From: Defluviicoccus sp.
GTDB taxonomy: Bacteria > Pseudomonadota > Alphaproteobacteria > MPNO01
Assembly: GCA_022823775.1 (NCBI GenBank)
Contig: JAJEHI010000082.1
Coordinates: 1-42,363 of the forward strand
Direction of reading: 5' to 3'
Length of the DNA stretch: 42,363 bases
Both the position numbers and the translations under genes were made by a program. The notes beneath the pieces are model-generated. The model did not search any database, had not been told where the DNA came from, and worked only from the letters and a program-made list of their open reading frames with translations. Positions 8,554-27,128 of this stretch are shown piece by piece (the first letter of the stretch is position 1; each line of letters starts with the position of its first letter).

Positions 8554-9318
8554 TCAGCCGATATCGGGGTCGCGGTCGAGTAGCCGACCCCAGACATCCG
8601 CGTGATCTGCCCAAAGGCAATAATCGCATTGTCTCAGTTTTCTCGTTATGTCGTCGCGATCGCCCTGTGCAAGATGCTTGTGCTCGTATTGAATGACAGC
8701 GGGGCGCCATCCGGCTTGAAGAGCCATTCGTACAATTTCAGCGTCGAAGGATTCAGTATCGACCATCAGCACGTCGGGCACCTGGATACCTGCCCCGGTG
8801 GTAGCGTCCTTCAGCGTCAGGAGCGGTACATTTTCCTCCTTGATGAGTGACTCGAGCTGGCAATCGAAGCGAACGTTCATTCTCGATCTGATCTCATATT
8901 CGACGTGCTTGCGCTCGAACGAGGCGATGCCGTCACCAAGCCGTCTACCGGCCTCGGGCCTGAGCGAATAAAGCACGCGTACGCCCGATTGTACGTCTAT
9001 AGCGGCGTTGAGACAAACCACATTTTCGAATTTCCCGGTTCGCTCGACCAACCGGTCAAATGCGGTCCGTTGAGGTTCGATCAGTAACGCTCGTTCGATG
9101 CGATCCCGGCGGTCTCGAATCAGATTCCCGAGTACGTCGCTGCCGTCATTGGCTCCGACTTGAACGATGGTGATTCGAGTTTGGTCCGTTATTTCGTCCA
9201 AGAGGTCTCGGAAGCTGCGGAACCGTCGGGTCATTTGTCGGAGATAAACGCCGGGGTTTCGGCAAAGCGCCTTGATCGAGAAGCGAATGCCGCACGCACG
9301 CTTCAGTTTACGGATCAT
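8554..9318 (-). CDS. FkbM-family methyltransferase
   Basis: 254 residues with the FkbM-type SAM-dependent methyltransferase pattern. The SAM-binding motif is ITIVQVGANDGSDVLGNL at about residue 50. An acidic loop ALLIEPQRTAFDRLVE follows, and LMVDTESFDAEIVRMAL near residue 185 is the FkbM signature. The family O-methylates sugars or polyketides; beside glycosyltransferases the likely target is a sugar hydroxyl of the surface glycan. It precedes the minus-strand glycosyltransferase by 163 bases and may be transcribed with it. Confidence 0.85.
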   Translation of the reverse strand: MIRKLKRACGIRFSIKALCRNPGVYLRQMTRRFRSFRDLLDEITDQTRITIVQVGANDGSDVLGNLIRDRRDRIERALLIEPQRTAFDRLVERTGKFENVVCLNAAIDVQSGVRVLYSLRPEAGRRLGDGIASFERKHVEYEIRSRMNVRFDCQLESLIKEENVPLLTLKDATTGAGIQVPDVLMVDTESFDAEIVRMALQAGWRPAVIQYEHKHLAQGDRDDITRKLRQCDYCLWADHADVWGRLLDRDPDIG

Positions 9319-9768
9319 GTGGTCCTCTCTTGATGACCGTACAATTCATCGGGTAGTAGAGCAATATAGAACGCTCGCTCTTACTTCCGCCAAATCCATC
9401 AGCCTCTGGGAATTGTCGGTAGTAGGGACAGCGGCGATGTCGCGCTCCCGTACGTGTCGATTCCGAAGCAAAACTCGTGCACTCGATTCATCGTGAACGG
9501 AACGATTGGGCGCCAGTACCCAATGCGACGCTCTCAGACGCCGGCTTTTCGTCTTCAACGCTATGCTCCACTGCCTCGATAGCTTACAGGCCGTACAAGG
9601 CGGTCGCGATTCCTTTTTTTGACCGCAGCTGGCTCTGGAATATGCTCCGCGGTTTCGCTATGCTACGTTTTCTCAATAGCATCGGAAGAAATCGGCGCTG
9701 CCTACGCCGGTCGTTTATCGGGAAGTCAATGAATCGGTAACCGCAGGTCGGTTGATCCGGGAGAGCGA
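9319..9768. other. Divergent intergenic region, no gene seen
   Basis: 450 bases between the divergent FkbM and ELM1-family genes. The base composition is less GC-rich than in the PKS region. Short open frames occur but none carries a recognisable domain. A sigma-70-like promoter facing the ELM1-family gene is described separately. No tRNA, small RNA or repeat is evident by eye. Confidence 0.5.
9619..9646 (+). promoter_or_regulatory. Sigma-70-like promoter upstream of ELM1-family gene
   Basis: TTGACC at 9619-9624 and TATGCT at 9641-9646 are 16 bases apart, matching the consensus hexamers at 5/6 and 4/6. They lie about 120 bases before the ATG of the broken ELM1-family gene, in a relatively AT-rich stretch. 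Inferred from sequence only. Confidence 0.35.
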
Positions 9769-10480
9769 ATGTCGGACATTGCGCGGCAGACATGGGTTAT
9801 TGCCGATGACAGGATCGGTCATGCCAACCAGGCACTCGGCGTCGCGGAGGCCTTGGAGATGCCGTTCGAGGTGTTTGCGCTCCGCTATAACCGCCTCTCT
9901 TGTCTGCCCAATTTAGTGCTGGGTGCGTCCGACCGCCATGTGGCGACATATGCACGACGTTCCCGCCATGGCCGGATCTCCCGATCGATGCGGGGCGCCG
10001 GACGGCACCCGTCGCGAGTGCGATAAAGTCCAGGAGCGGCGGGAAGGCACGTCTCGTGCAGTGCATGTGGCCCGGGGTTGCCGCGGCCGACTTCGATTTG
10101 ATCGCTGTCCTGGAGCACGACAGGCCACCGACGAACGTCAAAATTGTGGCGACTGTCGGCGCGGTGCATAGGGTGACGGCAGCTCGCCTTGCTGATGCCG
10201 CGGCCGAATGGAGTCCGAGATTGGCAAAGCTGGCGTCGCCGCGTATCGCGGTTCTCGTTGGTGGGGCAACGCGCCGGCGGGACTTCGCCGAGGCGGACGT
10301 CGACAGATTCGCCTCTCGTATCTGGAACATGGCTGGAGAGCTTGGGGCGAGCGTCATGATGGCGACCTCTCCCCGTACGGGACAAAAGCTCACGGAACGT
10401 CTTGAAGCAGTAATGCAGCCCGATCACGGATACCGCTGGGGCGCCCAAGGACAAAATCCATATCTCGGCTATCTCGCGCT
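9769..10480 (+). pseudogene. ELM1-family (DUF1022) protein, frameshifted and 3'-truncated
   Basis: The first frame opens MSDIARQTWVIADDRIGHAN and QALGVAEALEMPFEVFALRY, the start of the bacterial mitochondrial-fission-ELM1 family, then runs to a stop at 10026. From about 9960 the similarity continues in another frame: PPWPDLPIDAGRRTAPVAS, RIAVLVGGATRRRDFAEA and, at the end, GQNPYLGYLALE. In full-length members that last segment is followed by VTGDS-type residues and another ~100 residues, which are absent. The match stops where the stop codon of the convergent MDR gene begins. So there are two lesions: a frameshift near 9950-9970 and a truncation at about 10480. In intact alphaproteobacteria the family is a putative nucleotide-sugar or envelope-related protein. 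Confidence 0.83.
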
Positions 10481-11483
10481 AGAACTCGATAACGATCTTG
10501 CCGAAGTGACCCGCCGCTTCCATCCAGCGGTAGGCCTCCCGGGAATCGGCGAAGGCGAACCGCCGGTCGATCGCGGGCTTCACCCCGCCCGCCTCCATGG
10601 CGGCGTTCATGTCGAGAAACATCGCCTGGCTGCCCACATAGACTCCGTTGAAGCGGATCGACTTGCGCAGGATCTGCGTCGGATCGACCGTACCCTGCGT
10701 CAGTACGCCGATCATCGCGATGTGGCCGCCGATGCGGACCGCTTCGACGGATTGCGCGAGCGTGCCGCCGCCGCCGACCTCGACGACATGGTCCACGCCG
10801 GTCCCGCCGGTCATCTCGGTTGCCGCCGAAGCCCAGTCCGGCGTCCGGGCATAGTTGATCGTCCGCCATGCGCCCATGTCGCGGGCGCGGTCGAGCTTCT
10901 CGTCGCTCTTCGACGTGACGATCGCCCGCGCACCCATGAGGGCGCAGAACTGCAGCGCGAAGATCGAAACGCCGCCGGTCCCCAGCAACAGCACCGTCTC
11001 GCCCGCCTTAAGGCCGCCCTTCTCGACCAGCGCGTTCCACGCCGTAAGCGCGGCGCAGGGCAGGGTCGCCGCCTCCGCGTAGTCGAGATGCGCCGGAACC
11101 GGAACCACGCCCCGGGCGTTCAGCACGACCTCTTCCGCGAGCATGCCATCGAGCGCTCCGCCGAGCGCGCTCGCCATGGCTGCCGCCGAGATGTCGCCCG
11201 CCGCCCAGTCCTGGAAGAAGCACCCCGCGACCCGGTCGCCCTCGGCGATGCCGGAAACGCCCGGCCCGACCGCCGTCACGTCGCCCGCGCCGTCCGAGTT
11301 CGGCACGCGCGGATAGGCGAAGCCCCTCTGCGCCGGCGCCCGCACGGTGCTGAGATCGCGGTAGTTGATCGAGTTGGCCCGCACCCGGATCCCGACCTGC
11401 CCGGGACCGGGTGCGGGGGAGGGCCGTTCGGCGGGTTCGAGGGCGTCGATGCCGCCCTCGCCGACGATTTGCCAGACTTTCAT
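10479..11483 (-). CDS. NADPH:quinone reductase-like MDR oxidoreductase
   Basis: 334 residues of the zinc-free medium-chain dehydrogenase/reductase family. The N-terminal GroES-like domain has RANSINYRDLSTVR and PNSDGAGDVTAVGPGV. The Rossmann domain has VLLLGTGGVSIFALQFCALM at about residue 165, then VEVGGGGTLAQSVEAVRIGG. The C-terminus ends GKIVIEF, as usual in the family, so the protein is complete. The ATG at 11483 has GGAG 6 bases upstream. The long open frame continuing upstream to 13592 is antisense to the Rieske and PPTase genes and is not coding. It diverges from the Rieske oxygenase gene by 129 bases. It could reduce an enoyl or quinone substrate; a link to the PKS pathway is inferred from position only. 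Confidence 0.86.
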   Translation of the reverse strand: MKVWQIVGEGGIDALEPAERPSPAPGPGQVGIRVRANSINYRDLSTVRAPAQRGFAYPRVPNSDGAGDVTAVGPGVSGIAEGDRVAGCFFQDWAAGDISAAAMASALGGALDGMLAEEVVLNARGVVPVPAHLDYAEAATLPCAALTAWNALVEKGGLKAGETVLLLGTGGVSIFALQFCALMGARAIVTSKSDEKLDRARDMGAWRTINYARTPDWASAATEMTGGTGVDHVVEVGGGGTLAQSVEAVRIGGHIAMIGVLTQGTVDPTQILRKSIRFNGVYVGSQAMFLDMNAAMEAGGVKPAIDRRFAFADSREAYRWMEAAGHFGKIVIEF

Positions 11484-11612
11484 GGGTCGCTCCATGTTGG
11501 ACGGGCAAGGATATTGGCTGACGCCCGCTTCGTCATGCCCGGGCGAGCGGTTCCACCTGGACCGGATAGGCTTTAGGCTAAGGAACCGCCGTCGACGGGA
11601 AGGACGACCGCC

Positions 11613-12680
11613 ATGAGCGCCGAGACGATCGCGCCGTTTCTGAGGAATGCCTGGTATGTGGCCGCCTGGCCGGAGGAGGTCGGCGACGAGCCGCTCGCCC
11701 GGACGATCATGAACGAGCCGATCGTGCTGTTCCGCGACGCGGACGGCCGGGCGGCGGCGCTGGAGGACCGGTGCTGCCACCGCGGCGCGCCGCTCACCCA
11801 CGGAAGCGTCGTGGCGGAGGGAATCCAGTGCGGCTATCACGGGCTGGTCTACGACCGGGCCGGGCGCTGCGTCCGCGTCCCGGGTCAGGAGCGTATCGCC
11901 GGCGAGGCGCATGTGCGCAGCTACCCGGTGGTGGAGCGGCAGCAATTCGTCTGGATCTGGATGGGCGATCCGGCGTTCGCCGACGAGGACGCGATCCTCG
12001 ATTACCCGTACCACGACCGGCCGGATCGCTGGCCGCACCGGCGCGCGATGTTCCGCATCGCCGCCAACTACATGATGATGATGGACAATCTGATGGACCT
12101 GTCGCATCTGGGCTATCTCCACGCCCGGACCATCGGCGGCTCCCCGCTGGTCCATTCGACGGCCGAAATGAAAGTCGAGCGGAGACCGACGGGCGTGATG
12201 CTGATCCGCGAGATGCGCGACATGCCGCCGCCGCCCAGCTTCGTCAGGGCGGTCGGTTTCGAGGGGCCGATCGACCGGCGCCAGGAGTTCGAATACGTCG
12301 CCCCGGCCTCGGTCCTCCAGTGGGCGGGCGCGGTCGATACCGGCAAGGACGTCAAGGACGAAAGCGACCCGGGCGCCTTTCGGATCCGGCTGTTCCACGG
12401 GGCGACGCCGGAGACCGAGTCGAGCTTTCACTATTTCTGGTCGTCGGCGACCGGCTACCGGACCGACGACCCGCGGGCGGTGGAGGAATTCTTCGAGGAG
12501 GTCCACGCGACCTTCCTCGAGGACAAGGCGATCATGGAAGCCCAGCAACTGCGCATCGCGCGGGAGCCCGACCGCGATCTGGTGGCGATCCGCGCCGACA
12601 ACGCCCTCGTCGCCGCACGCCGGCACCTGCAGCGCCTGCTGGATGCGGAGAACGCGTCCCCGGCGGTCGCGGCGGAATAG
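11613..12680 (+). CDS. Rieske non-heme iron oxygenase (VanA/phthalate-oxygenase type)
   Basis: 355-residue oxygenase component. The Rieske 2Fe-2S cluster ligands are in CCHRGAPLTHG and CGYHGLVY (residues about 52-75). The mononuclear iron site is in MDNLMDLSHLGYLHARTI, with the Asp that links the two sites and the two His ligands. Length and layout fit vanillate O-demethylase or phthalate-dioxygenase-type enzymes that oxidise or demethylate aromatic or alicyclic substrates. GGAAGG lies upstream of the ATG. No ferredoxin-reductase partner gene is nearby, so electrons must come from an unlinked reductase. It lies 87 bases before the phosphopantetheinyl transferase on the same strand, so it could tailor the polyketide or be an unrelated catabolic enzyme. 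Confidence 0.9.
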   Translation: MSAETIAPFLRNAWYVAAWPEEVGDEPLARTIMNEPIVLFRDADGRAAALEDRCCHRGAPLTHGSVVAEGIQCGYHGLVYDRAGRCVRVPGQERIAGEAHVRSYPVVERQQFVWIWMGDPAFADEDAILDYPYHDRPDRWPHRRAMFRIAANYMMMMDNLMDLSHLGYLHARTIGGSPLVHSTAEMKVERRPTGVMLIREMRDMPPPPSFVRAVGFEGPIDRRQEFEYVAPASVLQWAGAVDTGKDVKDESDPGAFRIRLFHGATPETESSFHYFWSSATGYRTDDPRAVEEFFEEVHATFLEDKAIMEAQQLRIAREPDRDLVAIRADNALVAARRHLQRLLDAENASPAVAAE

Positions 12681-12767
12681 CGCTCGTTCGGCGCAAGGGA
12701 CAGGATTTCGACTGCCGGCGAATACGGCTTGGGCAAACGACGTGCGCGCCGCCATCCGGAGTCGACC

Positions 12768-13478
12768 GTGGCGATGACGAACGACCGGTGGTGGGCACCC
12801 TGGAGCGAGACGGAAGGCGCGTCGGTCCTGCATGTGGACCTCACGCCAGATCCCGACCGCGAGGCGCGCGCGGTCTCCCTGCTCGACGATGCCGAGAAAT
12901 CGCGCCGGAACCGCTTCCTGTCCGCGCGTGCGCGGCGCGAATTCGCTCTCTGCCGGGCCGCGCTGCGCATAAGCCTCTCCCAGCGCCTGGGTTGTGCCGG
13001 CCGGGCACTTTCGTTCGACTGTCTGGAGCACGGCAAGCCATTCGCCCGAGTGGACGGCCGGCGCGTGGAGGCGGCGTTCAACGTCAGTCACAGCGGCCGG
13101 CACGGCTTGATCGCGATAGCCGAGCATGGCTGTCTCGGCGTCGATGTCGAGGAGCGGGTCGCGCAGCGCGACCTCGAGGGGATCGGAAGTATGGTCTACG
13201 GCCCGTTGGAACGGCGCTTGCTCGGGACCGCCGCCGGCGGGGACAGGGTGCGGCTCTTCTATCGGCTCTGGAGCATGAAGGAAGCGCTGATAAAGGCCCT
13301 CGGGACGGGCTTCTCGCTGAGCCCCTCCCGCTTTGAGATTCCCGGGCCGATGTTGCGGGGAGCCCGGTCGGGCGTGTTTCGATTTCCGCATTTGCCGTCG
13401 CAGGAGTGGCGGCTGCTCGATCTGGGAGAACGGCGGTTCGCCGCCGCGCTTGCCTACAAGCTGCCGTGCGGCGGGTGA
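12768..13478 (+). CDS. Sfp-type 4'-phosphopantetheinyl transferase
   Basis: Transfers the phosphopantetheine arm of CoA to the conserved Ser of carrier proteins. Motifs in order are RREFALCRAALRISLSQRLG, FNVSHSGRHGLIAIAE, GVDVEERV with the metal-binding acidic residues, and FYRLWSMKEALIKALG with the W-x-x-K-E-A signature. Length, about 235 residues, is normal for Gsp/Sfp-type enzymes. The GTG at 12768 is placed 6 bases after GGAG; the ATG at 12774 is the alternative. Its position beside the PKS strongly suggests that it activates the ACP of that protein. Confidence 0.9.
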   Translation: MAMTNDRWWAPWSETEGASVLHVDLTPDPDREARAVSLLDDAEKSRRNRFLSARARREFALCRAALRISLSQRLGCAGRALSFDCLEHGKPFARVDGRRVEAAFNVSHSGRHGLIAIAEHGCLGVDVEERVAQRDLEGIGSMVYGPLERRLLGTAAGGDRVRLFYRLWSMKEALIKALGTGFSLSPSRFEIPGPMLRGARSGVFRFPHLPSQEWRLLDLGERRFAAALAYKLPCGG

Positions 13479-13506
13479 ACGCGCCCCGTCACCCGTCCCG
13501 TTCGAT

Positions 13507-13522
13507 GCCCCGAACCCGGGGC
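13507..13522 (+). terminator. Short GC hairpin after the PPTase gene
   Basis: GCCCCG, loop AACC, CGGGGC: a perfect six-pair stem 29 bases after the PPTase stop. No T-tract follows, so intrinsic termination is uncertain. Confidence 0.25.
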
Positions 13523-13577
13523 GAACCGCGGTGAGGATGTCGCTTCCGCACCGCGCCTTCCGCATTTCATAGCAAAA

Positions 13578-13606
13578 TTGCCATGCCGACATGATAATTT
13601 GATATT
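13578..13606 (+). promoter_or_regulatory. Possible sigma-70 promoter for the hydrolase gene
   Basis: TTGCCA at 13578-13583 and GATATT at 13601-13606, 17 bases apart, lie in the most AT-rich part of this intergenic region. The match to consensus is moderate and the distance to the ATG at 13908 is about 300 bases. Confidence 0.25.
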
Positions 13607-13907
13607 CTTCTTCGGTTCGCGCGGCCGATAAGTTATGACCACACTCGCGAAGGCTTTCCGGACGATGTCGGACGGGGCGTGCGGGACGCGGGGCGTGCTC
13701 CGGATCTTCGGTGTGGGGTCTTGCTGGGATCGGAGGACTCTTGTACGAATTCGAAAACCGGTCCTCTACCCAACGTGAACGAAGTCCGATCGCCTCCGAA
13801 CCCGGGGGCGGTCGGCACCATCGCCGCCGGGTGTGCGACGATTTCTCCAGTGCCGCGCCCCGGCTCCTGTTCCTAGCGACGCATCGGGACGAAACCGGAC
13901 CCCAGCC

Positions 13908-14807
13908 ATGACAGAAGACGCGACATGGACGCTACCCCAACCCCTTTCGACCTGCGACGTCCGACTCGACGAACGCACCGTCGTCACGGTACGGCGGCAC
14001 GGCAATCCGTCCGGTCCGCGGGTGGTCCTGAGCCACGGTAACGGTCTCGCCGCCGATCTCTACTATCCGTTCTGGTCGTTGCTCGCCGACGATTTCGACC
14101 TGACGATCTACGACCTGAGGAACCATGGCTGGAACAGCGTCGGCTCCCAGCGGGACCACAACATTCCAACGCTGATCTCCGACCATGACCTCATACTGGA
14201 CGCCATCGTCCGGGAATACGGCGAAAAGACCACCGTGGGCGTCTTCCACTCCCTGTCTACGCTCGTGACGCTCCTCTCCTTCAACGATCTCTATTCGGCG
14301 CTGGTTCTGTTCGATCCGCCGCTGTGCAAGCCCGCCGCGAGCGAAATGGAATTCATCGAGGCGGCGGAACGGACGGCCGAAAGGACCAGGCACCGGACGG
14401 AACGGTTCAAGTCCCGGGAGCAATTTGCCGAAGTCCTGGTCTTCGTTCCCGGATTCGGTCGCGTCGTACCTGGGGTGCGCGACCTCATGGCCCGGTCGAC
14501 CCTTCGCGAAAGCGCCGACGGGGGGGCTTACGAACTCCGCTGCCCCCGCGACTACGAGGCCCAGATCGCGGAATATGTCAGGAGCTTCTCGCCCTTGCTG
14601 GATCTGTCGACGCTGAATTGCCCGACGAAGGTCATCGGCGCAGATCCCACGCAGCCCTACGCGTACCTCCCCACCTTCGACCTGAGCCACGCGTCGGCCG
14701 TCGACTACGACTTCGTGCCGGAGGCCTCGCACTTCCTTCAGCTGGAGCAGCCGGAGCATTGTGCCGCGATGGTCCGGGAATATCTGGCCGGCCACGGAAT
14801 TCGCTAA
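13908..14807 (+). CDS. Alpha/beta hydrolase beside the PKS
   Basis: 299 residues of alpha/beta-hydrolase fold. The oxyanion-hole segment is VVLSHGNGLAADLYYPFW near residue 40. The nucleophile elbow is GVFHSLSTLVTLL with Ser115, the likely acid is in VIGADPTQPYAY, and the catalytic His is in EASHFLQLEQPEHCA (His275). The elbow departs from G-x-S-x-G: both flanking glycines are replaced (F-H-S-L-S). The gene converges on the PKS gene with only 23 bases between stops. Since the PKS has no thioesterase domain, this protein is a candidate for product release, editing or hydrolysis; that role is inferred from position. The ATG at 13908 was chosen because upstream in-frame residues are not family-like. 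Confidence 0.8.
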   Translation: MTEDATWTLPQPLSTCDVRLDERTVVTVRRHGNPSGPRVVLSHGNGLAADLYYPFWSLLADDFDLTIYDLRNHGWNSVGSQRDHNIPTLISDHDLILDAIVREYGEKTTVGVFHSLSTLVTLLSFNDLYSALVLFDPPLCKPAASEMEFIEAAERTAERTRHRTERFKSREQFAEVLVFVPGFGRVVPGVRDLMARSTLRESADGGAYELRCPRDYEAQIAEYVRSFSPLLDLSTLNCPTKVIGADPTQPYAYLPTFDLSHASAVDYDFVPEASHFLQLEQPEHCAAMVREYLAGHGIR

Positions 14808-14830
14808 GCCGCGCGCAAGCGTCTCCCCGC

Positions 14831-25141
<10,311 letters not shown>

Positions 25142-25234
25142 TGCAACACTCCCTGGGTCGGGGCACCGTTATGATCGGACCGTTTCATCATATTTGCGCG
25201 CGGCATGAAAGGGTTTCGCGGCCGCGCGGCGTGC

Positions 25235-26995
25235 TCACTTTCCTCCGTCGGCGGCGGAAACCGGTGCCGCCACGCGGACGGTAACGATATCCGTGCCATG
25301 GAATTGCTGATGGCGCACCGACGACGCAAGGCGGCGCAGGAGCCGCAGCGATACCTCTCTTTCGGCCGGGGCTTCGCCGGGTTCCTCGGCGATCAGAGCG
25401 ACACGGTCCTGGATGTTGTCGTCGCGCGCGGCCACGACGAATTCGAGCACCGCGCCGTCGCCCTCCCGGCGTGCGACGAGGCGGAGCCGACGGGGTTCTT
25501 CCGCGGCTTCCTCTTGGCGGACGAGGCTCAGCAGCGTCTCCTCGCAGGCCGCGTCGAGCCGATCCGCCATGGCGGCGTCCCACCCGTTGCGCGTCGCGAA
25601 GGCGGCCAGGAATTCCCTGATCCTGGGCAATACCGAGAGTTCGAACGCAGATTCGATGCGGCTCGGGCGCGGTTGCGTCATCTCCACGAAAAGCGTCATC
25701 AGGATGACCGCGATGCCGCCCGAGGTGACTCCGTTCCGCAACAGCCCGCCGGCGAATTCGGAGATCTGCCCGGCAAAAATCATGTCATGCTGGAAGCCGA
25801 CGCCGATCCAGAAGGACACACCGACGATCAGGCCCTTGCGGTAATCGATCCCGTCCTGGATGACGATTTTCATGCCGACGATGAAGAGCATCGCCAGCAA
25901 CACGCCCAGATAGGCCGCGACCACGGGGCCCGGTATCGCGAGCACGACGGCCAGAAGTTTCGGCAGGAACGCCATGGCGATGAAGACCGCTCCCGTGGCG
26001 ATGCCGACGCCGCGGGCACCCACGCCGGTTAGCTCGGTCACCGATGCGCCCACCGTCGTGGCCGCGTTCGGCACCGTTCCGGCGAGACCTGACAGCAGGT
26101 TCCCCAGCCCGTCCACGGTGATCGCCCCCTGGACCGCCCGGAAATCCACCGCCCGCGGTCGGCGCCACGAGACCCGCTGGATGGCCACGGCGCCGCTGAC
26201 CGTCCGGATGGAAGCGATCATGGCGACGAGCACGAAGGCGGGCAGGAGCGCCCAGAAAGCCGATCCGAATTCGAGATCGAAGCCCGCCCATTCGCCCGTC
26301 GGCAGCCCGATCCAGGGCGCATCCGCCACACGGTCCACGTCGTAGAGGCCGTAGGCGGCGGCAACGCCCGTGCCGGCGAGGATGCCGATCATCGGCGCCC
26401 AGAGGCGCAGCGTTCCCGTTGCCTTCAGCGCGACCGCGGCGATCGCGACCACGGCCGCCAGCGCGCTCAGCGGTGCCGCCGGAGGCGGGCTCCCGGCGGG
26501 CACCGCGGTCAGCAGATCGAAGACCGGCGGCATCACCGTCACGGGAATCAGCATGATCACGGTTCCCGAAACCGTGGGCGTCAAGAGCCGCTGGAACACC
26601 GAGAGCCTGGCCGCGAGCACGATCGGCACGAGAGACGAGACGACAACGAGCGTCGCCAACAGCGCCGGGCCGCCCTCCGCGACCGCCGCGATGCAGACCG
26701 CGATGAAGGACCCGGTGGCTCCCATGATCACCACGTGCCCCGTCCCGATCCGCCAGACCCGGACCGCCTGCAGCATCGTGGTCGCGCCGCAGATCGCCAC
26801 CGTCGCGAACACCGCCCAGGAGAGATAGCTCTCGCTGGCGCCGCCGGCCCGCATCACGATCGTCGGGATCAATATGATGCCGGCGACGGTGAGCACGGCG
26901 ATCTGCAGCCCGAGACCGAAGGCAAGCGTGGGTGCCGGCCGCTCGTGGGGCTCGTAGCGGATGCTTCTGCGGCCGCCTGCCTGGGCGGCGCTCAT
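25235..26995 (-). CDS. NCS2 (xanthine/uracil-type) permease with RsbW-like C-terminal domain
   Basis: 586 residues. The first ~445 form a hydrophobic membrane protein with about 12-14 helices and NCS2 features: LAFGLGLQIAVLTVAGIILI at the start, RRPRAVDFRAVQGAITVDGL, GNLLSGLAGTVPNAATTVGA, and a late VIQDGIDYRKGLIVG block. Members carry purines, pyrimidines or ascorbate with protons or sodium. Residues 449-586 are soluble (SVLPRIREFLAAFATRNGWD, then LRLLRRLASSVRHQQF) and resemble the GHKL ATPase/anti-sigma fold of RsbW, but the N-box Asn is replaced in CEETLLSL and the G1 box is poor. The ATG at 26995 avoids overlap with the divergent gene. It could be co-transcribed with the PKS, 93 bases downstream. 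Substrate unknown. Confidence 0.82.
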   Translation of the reverse strand: MSAAQAGGRRSIRYEPHERPAPTLAFGLGLQIAVLTVAGIILIPTIVMRAGGASESYLSWAVFATVAICGATTMLQAVRVWRIGTGHVVIMGATGSFIAVCIAAVAEGGPALLATLVVVSSLVPIVLAARLSVFQRLLTPTVSGTVIMLIPVTVMPPVFDLLTAVPAGSPPPAAPLSALAAVVAIAAVALKATGTLRLWAPMIGILAGTGVAAAYGLYDVDRVADAPWIGLPTGEWAGFDLEFGSAFWALLPAFVLVAMIASIRTVSGAVAIQRVSWRRPRAVDFRAVQGAITVDGLGNLLSGLAGTVPNAATTVGASVTELTGVGARGVGIATGAVFIAMAFLPKLLAVVLAIPGPVVAAYLGVLLAMLFIVGMKIVIQDGIDYRKGLIVGVSFWIGVGFQHDMIFAGQISEFAGGLLRNGVTSGGIAVILMTLFVEMTQPRPSRIESAFELSVLPRIREFLAAFATRNGWDAAMADRLDAACEETLLSLVRQEEAAEEPRRLRLVARREGDGAVLEFVVAARDDNIQDRVALIAEEPGEAPAEREVSLRLLRRLASSVRHQQFHGTDIVTVRVAAPVSAADGGK

Positions 26996-27128
26996 CGGGT
27001 CGGCCGGCGGGCGGCGCGAAACTGCAATCGATCCTCCCTCGCGCGGTGTATCTTCCTCTCCCGCGGAAGGTCCCCCAACGGACGGCCGCGCGCAACATCG
27101 GAGCGTGAGGTCCCACGGAGAGTCACCA

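Larger units (their letters stand above)
13479..13907. other. Intergenic region between PPTase and hydrolase, no gene seen
   Basis: 429 bases. It contains a perfect short hairpin at 13507-13522, an AT-richer stretch at about 13560-13625 with a possible promoter, and a GC-rich leader up to the hydrolase. The short open frames have no recognisable domain. A leader of about 300 bases between the possible promoter and the ATG is long, but no riboswitch class could be recognised. Confidence 0.5.

Noticed and set aside
9477-9740. 87-codon plus-strand frame in the FkbM-ELM1 intergenic region
   Set aside because: No domain and no convincing ribosome-binding site; the region instead contains a promoter-like pair of hexamers.
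10481-11576. Continuation of the broken ELM1 frame across the MDR gene
   Set aside because: Similarity to the family ends at about 10480; the remaining residues are a shadow of the minus-strand MDR gene.
11484-13592. Minus-strand extension of the MDR frame to 1037 codons, suggesting a giant fusion
   Set aside because: Only the last 334 codons are MDR; the rest is antisense to the clearly coding Rieske and PPTase genes and has no recognisable domain. An ATG with GGAG marks the true start.
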